From assembly GCA_947568835.1 (NCBI GenBank), contig OX387606.1, forward strand, positions 24,541,111 to 24,605,110: a DNA stretch of 64,000 bases. Direction: 5' to 3'. Below the pieces are notes generated by a model. That model did not search any database. It saw only the letters and a list, made by a program, of their open reading frames with translations, and had not been told where the DNA came from. The translations under genes and the position numbers were made by a program. Source of the DNA: Protonemura montana (lineage: Eukaryota > Arthropoda > Insecta > Plecoptera > Nemouridae). Every line of letters begins with the position of its first letter. Position 1 is the stretch's first letter. Of the stretch, positions 11,801-23,800 are shown in pieces.

Positions 11801-14800
11801 TTGAGTGTAGGTTCTAGGTAGAGTTTCAACGTCAATGTTAGTCTCTGCGTGAAAGATGGCCGCCAAATGACTACCTTACCGACAAAAATGCAGAGTTCCG
11901 GAACATCACGTTATGTGGAGCCACTGTCGTATGAATTTTAATTTCGATATTTCTCTTAGATTAACTCGCTTTTGTGACTTTTCATACAATGTTTACCTCA
12001 ACGATTGTTATACACGTCACAGCGAGTAATTTATGAGAAATATCGAAATTAAATTTCATACGACAGTGGCTCCACTTAACGTGGCGTTCCGGTACTCTGC
12101 ATTTTTGTCGGTAAGGTAGTCATTTGGCGGCCATCTTTCACGCAGAGACTGTAACATTGACGTTGTTTCTCTACCTAGAACCTGCACACTTAACGGTAAA
12201 GGTTATTAACATGATCTCGTAAGCTTTTTACGTACACCTAAAAAACCTATTGAATTGTAGCACATCTGAAAATTTCAGCCCAGCACATTGTCGAACTAGG
12301 TCAGAGTTCAACCTTTATTTATTTATTTGTTTATTGGCTGCTGGCAAATACATTGTAGTTGCATGGGCCTATTCTAGTAAAGATTTTTATAGGTAGGTAA
12401 CTTGGTAATATTGTACCTTTTATAACATAAAGTAAATAAAGGTGATAAAATAGTAATAATGGTAGAGTTTTATTTACTATAATATAATATAATAAAATTA
12501 AAAATATAAAAGTGGTAGTAATTTTAAGGATAGTGGCTTAATGGCGTAGTATTGGTTGTAAAATATAATAAGTGGCTCACCTTAGGATGAAATCGTATTT
12601 AAATTGCAAACGCTTGCAATGCGCAGGGTATTTTATTCTTAACAACACTATAACCGTCTCAAAAATTGATGCCCAAACGCGGACTCGAACCTCGATCTCC
12701 ACCTATCGCGGGTGTTGCTCTGAACCATTGAGCTATCTGGACACTAGCTAGATAGTCCAGATAGTCCAATGGTTCAGAGCAACACCCGCGACAGATGGAG
12801 ATCGAGGTTTGAGTCCGCGTTTGGGCATCAATTTTTGAAACGGTTATAGTGTTGTTAATAAAAAAAAAAAAAAAAAAAAGAAAAGTGGCTCACCTTCATC
12901 CAGGTCGAGTTGGTAGGATCGAGCCTGCCATTGAGCGTGACCGTGTCGTCAACGTGGGGACTCAGCGATCCCGTGATGTTCATCACTGCCATCTTTAGCG
13001 TGTGCGCTTCCTTGCGACGGATCGGGTCCAACTCTCGCACGATGTTCAAGTCCGTGCGTCGGATGTAGCTGTCGATGAGCAGCGCTAGGTTGACCGGGTT
13101 CACGTGCCGCTCGAAGTACGTCTTGTACATCTGAACCAGATCGTAGTTCCGCTCCTCGGTGCCCTGCCCAATGACACCGAATGTTTTTAGACTCGTGTCT
13201 ACTTGATGTAGACTTAGCACTAGTTTTAACAAAAACTATTTCAACTGGGTTTTGAATGCTAAGTGAAGAACAACTAAATTTCCCAACGTTTCGTAACTTG
13301 TACCCCTTACTTTATCAAGGGTTAGAGCAGTCCTGACAATTTTCCAATAACAAAAGAATAAGATAAGAAAGAAACTAAACATAATAAACTAGGTAATTGT
13401 TAAAATTTTGTGTGGTTCTTTTGTTATTGGAAAATTGTTAGGACTGCTCTAACCCTTGATAAAGTAACAGGTACAAGTTACGAAACGTTGGGAAATTTAG
13501 TTGTTCTTTACTTAGCATTCAAAACCCAGTTGAAATAGTTTTTGTTAACATCGAATGTTAGTTACAAGATGAGAAGCTGATTAGGTTAGGTTTGACCAGG
13601 TCTTGGTTGGTAGGTTCAAGATGCTAGCAGCTTCACTTCTCCGTAGGCTTTGTCTCTGACAAGTTCGTGCAGCATTCAATGGATCTTTCGTTACGTCTGT
13701 GCTTGCAGCTCTATCATTCATTCAAGGTGAAAGTCACCTTTAAAGTTGCTGATCAATCAGTTATTTTATAAACACAAATACTAAAAGAATAATGGACGGT
13801 CTTAGTCATTCTACTAGAGCAATGAGTAACTTATATCAATTGCACAGGTCGAAAAAGAAGCAACCCAAAAAATCGCTTTCCTATGAAGGAATTCGAATGC
13901 TAGTAGTGTGTGTGTGTTTAAAATCAAAATGTTAAAAACTATAGGAAATTAAGAGCTGTAATCACATAGGAATTAAAATAGCTTGGACCTACTTAAGTAT
14001 TGTCAGTGTCAACATTAAAATCATCATTTTCCTTGTATACCAACTGCATCAAGTTTGAAATAGGGCTCCTGCTAAATAAATAAATAAAAATACTGAATTA
14101 CTCATTTTACTAATGCTTTCCCCTTTTCAATGATAGTTTATTCTAAGCTCAATAGACTAGGGCAGCTATGCCAAGGGTCATCACTGCAGAAAACTGTATG
14201 GGCAGTATAAATTGGCATTGAAAAAAAAAAAAGTATTTTGAAAAGTATACAATAATCTGTGTTAACACAAGAATCGTAATGCAACTTGGATAGGATGTTA
14301 AGCTTGGTGCAGGAAACCAGAACCCTGAGAAATGGTCCACGCGTTCGTTAGCTCACCCTGCCGAAATGGTGCCACATGAGATAGTCGAGTACGCCCTTGG
14401 TCATGCCAGCCGAGCGCAGATTCCTGGCGTTCATCTTCTGGTAGCCCCACTCGATCCAGCCGGCTTGTGTAGACATGCAGTTGATCAGGCAGAGAGCGTT
14501 CACCTGCAAACACGCATTCGTTGCACTCGGATGAGTCACATTTCGACTATTGTTTTGCTACGAGAACTGCCACCAACTCTCAAGTTGTCTAACGCGAGAT
14601 TGGAGACGGAAAAGACGTAGGAGTAGTGGCCCATGGACGGTCCATTTGGTGGTGGAATAATGTCTCTGCATTTGTCTTAGCAAATTATAGCTGGCCAACA
14701 GGCGGAACTTAGGCGTCTCGAAATAACCTGTAGAGGCTAGAGCTATGATTCATTGTTCAATATATTGAGTGGCACACGCTGTCAACAAATTAATCAGTAA

Positions 14801-17800
14801 AAGTTGATTCATCACTAGCAACATTGTAATTGCTGAGAATGTGCACTGAAACTGAGAGGTTTCTGATAATGCAATGCCAACGGATTCACACATTTAGGTT
14901 AGGTTACTTAGTTCCTAAGTAACTTTTGATTGGCTTATGATCACAAATGAGTAAGATGTGTAAACATTGTTTCTTATTGCAGGATGCTTATCACTTGTGA
15001 AATTGAGGATAATTGCATACTACAACAATTAATAACACAAACTGAATTATTGACACACATCGGATGGTCTGTAAGAAGCTTGCACAGCATAAATGGTGGG
15101 TGTGGTTATGCATGCAGAGAGGAGAGGGCAGCATTGCTTCCTTGGTTTTTTGTTGCAAGCCACATTTATAGTGCCTACAATGACATAAACAATATTGAAG
15201 GCAGCAAGAAGACATGGGACTAAAAACTACTTCTTAAATACTCGGGGCTTAGCCAGGAAGGGGGCCAAATTTTAACCAGAAATATAAAAAATTAGTAATC
15301 TATTTTCTCTATACTGTACTACCCTTCCCCCTAAACATGAATGTATTTCAGAGTCAAATTCTGTTCTATTTTGTTTCCTCTGAAAACTAAGATGTTGGTA
15401 TTTTATATTTTCATAAGTATTTATTGTTTAAACTAAGTCATGCTAATAAGAAATAGTTTCTTAGTAAAACTGTACCATGTCTACACACATTGTACATTAT
15501 ATGAGCGTGGAAAGAAGAACAATTAACTAAACTGCACTTCTCAACAAGTCGAGCCCTTGTCCCCAGCTGTCAATTAGACAAGCTTGCAAGAAATTGGTGG
15601 AAAATCGAAGCGTGGTCCCACCTTGTCGGGATGAAGTAGGGCGAACCTCGCCAAGACGTTGGCGCCGGCGCCGACACCGAAGCCGATCACTGTCCTCAGC
15701 TCGAAGTGCGAGAGCACGAAGTTGATTTGTTCGGCGAGCTCGTCCATGCTCGGGTAGATGAAACTGCGGGCAACAACGTTCGGCGTCAGTCACTTGCCGC
15801 TACAGGGAACACTTGCGGGACATTCGCGTGACTTTGACCATCATACACATGACCAGTTCTGTTTGGGAGAGAGGTTGGAGGGATGAAAGTTAAGTAACAC
15901 TGCACTGAGTCAGGTATTGGATGGGTGACCATCATACACATGACCAGTTCTGTTTGGGAGAGAGGTTGGAGGGATGAAAGTTGAGCAACACTGCGCTGGG
16001 TCAGGTATTGAGTGGGTGACCATCATACACATGACCAGTTCTGTTTGGGAGAGAGGTTGGAGGGATGAAAGTTAAGTAACACTGCACTGAGTCAGGTATT
16101 GGATGGGTGGCCATCATACACATGACCAGTTCTGTTCGGGAGAGAGGTTGGAGGGATGAAAGTTAGTACAGCAACTTCACTCGCCTTGCTTATCAACCTC
16201 TCGACAGCATGGATTTGTGGAGAAATCCTGCTGTTCACGTTGTACCGTCCTTCGGAAGGAACGTTAAGCCGGTGGTCCCCTTGGTCATCGACAGGAGTAG
16301 GCTACGTGACGTCACCGGGTTTCCCCTCCTCCCTTCTAGGCTAAGTTAAGTTAATTATCATCCTCATCATCATCCGCTCATTTACCGACGCCATTAGACC
16401 AGTGCCACATGGCCAGATGTCAAAACAGTGCGTCGTTAAACACCACAAATCAATCAATCAATTGAACGAGCTCCCTGGAGCGCGTGGAAGATGCATTTTA
16501 ACTTTCCTACACTCGAGGACTTGTCTGCAAGGGTTTGTAAAATCTTGAAATAGTTTGAAACTTCCTACGTTCTATCACCGTTCAAGATCTGCAAACATGG
16601 CACGGCCTTGATGATGCATCACTTGTTTAATTTCCTTAGCAACTGCGCAAATAAGATTGCAAGTGTTTTTGTCTGCCAGTTGTTTACAAATGCTCGTGCC
16701 AAGAAAGCCTGGATACCAGTCAAGTCTTGAGACTGGAATCACTTATCAGTGCAGGTGAAAAGTAAGATGGGATAAACCGAAAACATGAGTTTAGTAAATT
16801 TGTCATGTCCCTTCTGGCCATTTTTTTTTAGCAAGGATACAGCTATAAAATGTCTGGTTAGGTAGGTAGGCAAGTATGAACGAAAAGTGACTAAATTTTG
16901 AAGAAATTAAAAATAACGTTAGGCTTCAAATTAATTCATCGCTCGAACTAATCGAATATGCTAACATATCCCGGCTGACGAAGAAAAGTCGTCTAAACAG
17001 TAAAAATTATCCGTCGATAATTGCCTCTCGGCAAGGTGACGCCGCGAGCGCTAATTATTTGCGTGATCAAGTCATAAAATACTCGGCAATGACGTACCTA
17101 GCTTAGCATGAATCACCCCGCGAAGGTAGATGTGAAGTGGGGGCAGCACTAGTCTCAATAAAGTTCACTGCCGCGTTGCAGTGAAAAACAGGAAACGAAA
17201 TTTTCCATACACATAATTAGTTGGTAAAAAACCGCCAATGTGTTCGAGTTCTTATTTCAGAAAACACATAATACATTAGTTTTTAAGTTATTGACTCTGA
17301 TTATTTTCTTTAGATGCATTTAGGAAGCTTGAACTTGGTAATTGTTATAATTGTATGTGGTTATTTTGTTATTGGAAAATTGTCAGGACTGCTCTTACCC
17401 TTGATAAAGTAACAGGTACAAGTTACGAAACGTCGGGAAATTTAGTTGTTCTTCACTTAGCATTCAAAACCCAGTTAAAAAAGTTTTTCTAAAAAAAAAA
17501 ATCTGACTCTGTCAGTCGGTACGTTATTTTCCACTGATAAGCGTAGAGTTCCAATTCTATCTTGCAACCCAAACGGTTTGGCGTGTTGGAAACACCGGTT
17601 CTCGTTAGATCATCGAAGTTAAGCAACACTGCGCTGGGTCAGGTATTGGATGGGTGACCATCATACACATGACCAGTTCTGTTCGGGAGAGAGGTTGGAG
17701 GGATGACAGTTAAGCAAAACTGCGCTGAGTCAGGTATTGGATGGGTGACCATCATACACATGACCAGTTCTGTTCGGGAGAGAGGTTGGAGGGATGAAAG

Positions 17801-20800
17801 TTAAGCAACACTGCGCTGAGTCAGGTATTGGATGGGTGACCATCATACACATGTCCAGTTCTGTTCGGGAGAGAGATTGGAGGGATGAAAGTTAGTACAG
17901 CAACTTCACTCGCCTTGCTTATCAACCTCTCGACAGCATGGATTTGTGGAGGAATCCTGTTGTTCGCGTTGTACCGTCCTGCGGAAGGGACGTTAAGCCG
18001 ATGGTCCCCTTGGTCTTCGACAGGAGTAGGCTACGTGCCGGCACCGGGTTTCCCCTCCTCCCTTCTAGGCTAGGTTAGGTCCATCATCATCCTCATCATC
18101 ATCCACTCATTCACCGACGCCATTAGACCAGTGCCGCATGGCCAGTTGTCAAAACAGTGCTAAGTTAAACAGCACAAATAATAATGATAATCTATCTTGC
18201 AAGTGTTGCCAAATGTTTCCAAACCGTTTGAAGGGCGTGAAAATTACGGTAAAATTCGAACGGTAGCTGAATAAGCTGAAATAGAAAGCGGTCAGTCTAC
18301 ATAGAGGCGAGTTGACAAAATGTTGCTTACTCTTCGGCGAGTGCTGCTGCATTTTCTTCTTGTCCCGGCGCATTAATGTGGTAAACACAGAAGTTGTCCA
18401 GTAGGGCCCTCATGTCGATATAATTGAAGAACGCCTGGAAGCTTGAAATATCTGCAAAGAAAACGACTTGCTATTAGCAAATATACAGCAACGAATCCAA
18501 CGTCAAATTGGAGTTATTCGAGTTTGACAGGTTGTGACGTGATATAGCGTCACTAGAATCAGAGTGACTGTGAGTATTCACAGCCTCTTGGTTCTACTCC
18601 TTGGAGAACTGTCATTCTCATCAAATACACTAGAATCGTCTCAAAAAGCCAGTGTCTGTAGCTGAATGGTTTAGAGCAACACCCGCGACAGGTGGAGATC
18701 TGGGTCCAAGTAGCTCAATTGGTTAGAGCAACACCCGCGATAGGTGGAGATCGGGGTTCAAGTAGCTCAATTGGTTCGAGCAACACCCGCGATAGGTGGA
18801 GATCGGGGTCCAAATAGCTCAATGGTTTAGAGCAACACCCGCGACAGGTCGAGATCGGGGTTCAAATAGCTCAATGGTTTAGAGCAACACCCGCGACAGG
18901 TGGAGATCGGGGTCCAATTAGCTCAATGGTTTAGAGCAACACCCGCGATAGTTGGAGCGGGGTTCGAGTCCCCGTTTGGGCGCACATTTTTGAGACGGCT
19001 AAAGTATTGATAATAACATGAAACGACTTGCATTTACAAAACGGTCGTATAATTTCAAGATTTTCAATCGACTACTTATGCCAAAGCTAATAGCGATGTT
19101 CTGTGCCGGCAACCGTATTTATACAAGTATAAAATTAAACTGATGAATGCGGATCGGGATTTTGCACAACATGACTTTGTCATGCACATTGCCTGGTGGT
19201 ACGTAGGAAAATCAATAGCTGGCGCGAAACAGGGCTGTTAGAGGCACCCGCAACATTGTTCTCGTTGGCGAGTTTTCTCCTAGGTTGCCGCTGGCAAAGC
19301 TGAAATTATTGATTGGGTTAGAGCTAACCGTGCTATGTGTTTGCGGTCATAATGACTGGAAAGGAGACGTCAGATTGATGCCAAGCTATCGGCTTATCAA
19401 AATAGGTTACAGTCTATGCGTCAGTCCGGCCAATCGAATAGCTACCAAACGAATTAGCACACTTTAGATGTGTTTGCCGTTCAGGCGGAACTGCAGCGGT
19501 GGTAACGAATACAAAGCAGTGACGGGTGCGATGCTTGGGTTAAGTTGTCAAGAATTCAGCAGATCAGAGGGATGTCAATCCCAAACTCAACCCCAAACAA
19601 GCAAGCTATGTACAGTGCAAGCACGTGCTTAACAAAATCTCTTGGCTCTAATCTGTCTCAGTAATTGCTTGTAATTTAATAACAAACATTTCCTCTGCAA
19701 GAAGATCACCAAATAATCAGCCGCGTATGTGTAGTTATCAATCAGTTCAGGGTTAGCTCACAATTTCAAGAAAAGAAAACATTTCTATAACCCTGCACCG
19801 TCTAGGAACCCTCTGGATGAGTCTTAATAAGCTCCGAAATAGACTTGCAATTTTAACTGGTTATAGTTTTCAGAACCGCTATGTTCAAGGCATGTAAATA
19901 AACTTTTTTTATGTCCTTTGACCTATGACAGGACTCGCTTCTACCTGCCCCTCGATAATTTTAGACCCCTAAGAGTCTTTAGACGTGGATTTCTGCTCGC
20001 AAAGGGGTATGAGGATTTTTAAGAGAGCAAACAACGAGAATTAGTAATCTAATTTTCAAGTGCACCCTAAAAAGCAACGTATCGCATTTCTATTTTCGCA
20101 TATTTTTGAAAAGCCACGGGAACCGCCATTGCTTGCATTCGGACATAGCCGTAAACTAAGTAATGGTCTTGGATTGGCGTGGTTTTGGCAGAGGCATGAC
20201 GCAGGAAAAACAAGTCGAAGCTTGCTGCAGTCTACGAGCATTGAGTGTAGGTTCTAGGTAGAGACACAACGTCAATGTGACAGTCTCTGCGTGAAAATGA
20301 CTACCTTACCGACAAAAATGCAGGGTATTGGAACATCACATTAAGTGGAGCCACTGTCGTATGAAATTTAATTTCGATATTTCTCGTAGGTTAACTCGCT
20401 TTTGAGACTTTTCATGCTTAAAAAAATCCATAAATGTTTACCTCAACGATTGATATACACGTAACGATATTAAAAAGCGAGTAACCTACTATAAATATCG
20501 AAATTAAATTTCATACGACAGTGGCTCCACTTAACGTGACGTTCCGGTACTCTGCATGTTTGTCGGTAAGGTAGTCATTTGGCGGCCATCTTTCACGCGG
20601 AGACTGTAACATTGACGTTGTTTCTCTAACGCTAAGAGCTGTCCCCACGACGGGGTCATGGACTCACAGTTCAGCCCCAGATCGTGGTAGGTGACGATGG
20701 CCGGCTTCTTGCGGTCGCCTTGCACGGCGACGACGACGCTGCCCCGCGCCGTCTCGACGCGTTCCTCGACGACGTTGGAGTCATCGCGAGACATGGTCCT

Positions 20801-23800
20801 CGCTGACGGGAACTGAAGCTGGATGTTCTTCAACTCAATGTCGTCCATGCTGTCGGAAGGCATTTTCCTGTGCAGACAGGACAAGAAACTGTTTTACCAC
20901 TATTCAACGCGTTTCATCAGCCGATGATCTTTTTAGGTGAATGCATTTCGGGTAATTTTATTAAAATCCAAGTTGAATTGACTCCTTGAACTGGTTTTCT
21001 AATTGTAATCGCTCACCTTGCACTCAATTTGAGCCTAATATTAAATGCAAGTTGTCGAATAATTCGGCTGTCATAAATGTGGTATAATTTCATGCCGACA
21101 GTCTCGTTCGGATTTCTAGTCTGGCTGGACCATAATCTCATTACCGATTTCAGGGCTAATTAAATAAGTCACAAAGAAAGTTGCTTCGAAGCTAGAGTTA
21201 GAATAATAAACATCTTGGATTTGATATACGAGCGCGGTCATAACAAGTACCAGAACATACTTTGAAGTGCATTTTTTGTTTGTTCGTATTCTTCCTTCAA
21301 GAACTTATCAAAAGATGTAGCGGTAAATAGCCTGGATGAGTAACGGTGAAAAGAAATGTAAAACGCTTAAATGATAATTGTGTACAGGTATGGTGCTACG
21401 AACAATGGAACTAATGTGACTCATGAATGTGTGGCCGATATCGAGAAGCTGCAGTCATATGTTTGTTTTACCGAGGAAAACTATCCTTTGTGAACTGGTT
21501 TCTTAATTAATTATGATGATGACATTTATTATTATGTTGTAATCGAGTAGATTCACTGTTACTGTAATTGAATCGTTGCAATGGATACTATTATATGCAC
21601 ATGCAGTTTGTGGTAATCCACAAAGAAAATTAGCCTCGGCCTCTGGGTTCGATTTCAGCGAATCAAGAATAAAACCTGCATACATTAATTACATTTCTAA
21701 TCACTTCTCTTATAGGTGCTGGTAAACTATAATAAAACTGATTGAATTTATTTCAGTGATAAATCGATGTAGCAAAGGGTTTCTGACCCTATCACCAAAC
21801 TAGGGCATTCACGCATATCTTCTATGTTATCTACCGCAAGCATTGCTGATAGAGAGCTCAGAGCAGGAACAGGAAATGGAGGAAATAAAGCATAAACACA
21901 GTTGACGGGCAGGTAGTTTTGTTTTAATTAATTTTATAAAAAGATAAACCGACAGCTGAACACGTTCTAGCAGCAATGGCGAGGATTACCTTTAAATGCC
22001 CGGGACTTTTAGAATACAAGACTAACCAAATAAAGACAGATAACTAAAAATAAAAAATTCTGATCAGAGATAAAGTGACTCCATTTATGAATAATTGAGG
22101 TGCGATATCGAAGTTGATCCACTTAGCAGCACTCGCCGATGGCACACTCGCCAAGCGCGTACCCATTATCAAACATAACTGTATAATTGCAATACCATAA
22201 ATAACAAATTGCCGGCATCATCGGCTAATCATGCAACCATCTCGCTAATCAGCTCGCAAGATCGAGCAAGTTACAAGTTAATATACCGACTTAATCGTCT
22301 AACAAAACGGATCTGATGTCCGGAAACCGTCGTCACGGAATTCTGAACTCGAATCTTGCGATGTGGAAATAGTGCATCAACTTGCAGTCGAGTACTGTCT
22401 TTTGATTCGTCGAATTAAATGATTGGTGTGTGGCATGCTAGGGTCATCGAACTCTCTCACTCGCTTTCGAAACCCTTTATGTACACCACTCCAACAACAG
22501 CTACTCCGGGAGATTTACAGATTAGCAATCAGCTGTCGGTGGCGAAGAAATATACCAACTGCACCACCCGAGTCTGAGGATCTGTTAGGTTGTTGCCCCA
22601 AACTACGACAAGGGGGACGGGAGGACCCAATATTCTATTGACCATTCATTCTGTCTATGACCATAGTTTTCCTTAAAAGTCCCACTAGAAAATCGTTGAA
22701 ACTACATAATATAACTACGGATATTCCCGCTGTTGCAATATGATTTATGTTTATGATTCCAGAAACATAATAACTGTGCATGAATGCCATTGCAAAAGGT
22801 CGTTGCTTTTTATTTGCAGATTTTATGGGCACTACATTAATTGCACAATGAGAGAGGACGCCAGATCGAACCTTTTATTGACCACTATTCACGTTATTTA
22901 TCACTCGAACAGCAAGCTTTGAAACGGGACCTGCCGTCTACGCCTATTCTTAAACTCAGGTAGAAAGATGTCTTTTCCGTCTGCCTCAGGACCTCCCTAG
23001 GACCGCAAATCGTGGGCATTTTACACACCTACGTAGTCAGTGATGCGTGGGATACGAGGAAGAGGAGGATGCCAAACTTCCGGTGCTAACCTGGGGATGG
23101 CGTGAATATTAATGCGTCCTGATCGATCTCTCCGAGTCGCACGCCCAAAGTCCTTACAAGGACCTTACGACTCGACCGCTACCAACAACTGGAAGCAACT
23201 CGACTCGACGCCAGACACCTCGGCGAGGCGACCGACGAGAGCCCGATGGCTAATTACCATTTAATGATTGGCGTAAAGCCGGTCACAATAAGGTAGGTCA
23301 CAAATCACTGGGCAATAATTACTAGAGCAATCCCAAGTCTGACAAAACATGATAATATCATACAAATTACTGACAAATACGAGTGAATGTTTTTTGCGTT
23401 TCCAGCAACACAGAGTGGTTTTTCATTTAATTCCATGTAACGACATGACTTCATGTGTTAGGATTTGTAATTACACTTGTAAGCTGACAAATCGAGGCCA
23501 GTACCCGTGTACTTAGAATGCCGCTAGAATTTGTGAATTGCCTTGAAAACAAACCACATCTTGCAGGACTCAGGTTCCCTTGTCATCGACTTTGAGCAAA
23601 ATTTCCTGAATGACATTCAATAACTTGTCTACAAGGCTATCATCCTTTTATCAAATAACAAAACTGTTGTAAGCACCGGTCATCGAATTGATGGAGAAAC
23701 TGTGTTTTGTAATCAGTCACAGATGAGACAATACTTGATACGTATTGTTTGTGTGTAATAAAGTCACAAATCGGTAGTTGAAACTTTCTATTAACTCTCA

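Larger units (their letters stand above)
11463..12893. other. NDRG intron 6
   Basis: Contains MITE-C copy 2, a plain AT-rich stretch (12200-12570) and the SINE-B dimer at 12584-12882. Confidence 0.6.
15764..18330. other. NDRG intron 3
   Basis: Holds SINE-A copies 3 and 4 and MITE-D copy 2. The stretch 16463-17200 shows nothing recognisable. Confidence 0.6.
18452..20667. other. NDRG intron 2
   Basis: Contains the SINE-B composite and MITE-C copy 3. The segment 19032-20242 has nothing recognisable. Confidence 0.6.

Noticed and set aside
12855..13232. A 125-codon single-exon gene containing exon 6
   Set aside because: Its N-terminal residues come from MITE-D and its C-terminal FFFFFF from the SINE-B poly(A). 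Only 12894-13163 is NDRG coding sequence.
18646..18990. Cluster of tRNA genes
   Set aside because: The tRNA-like heads lack an acceptor stem between units, the anticodon loop lacks a canonical T33, and they are followed by SINE tails within a TSD. They are SINE heads, not genes.
20531..20667. Extension of NDRG exon 2 past 20668 in the open frame
   Set aside because: The frame continues into MITE-C sequence. A consensus donor (GTGAGT) at 20667 and an exact phase match with exon 3 set the true end.
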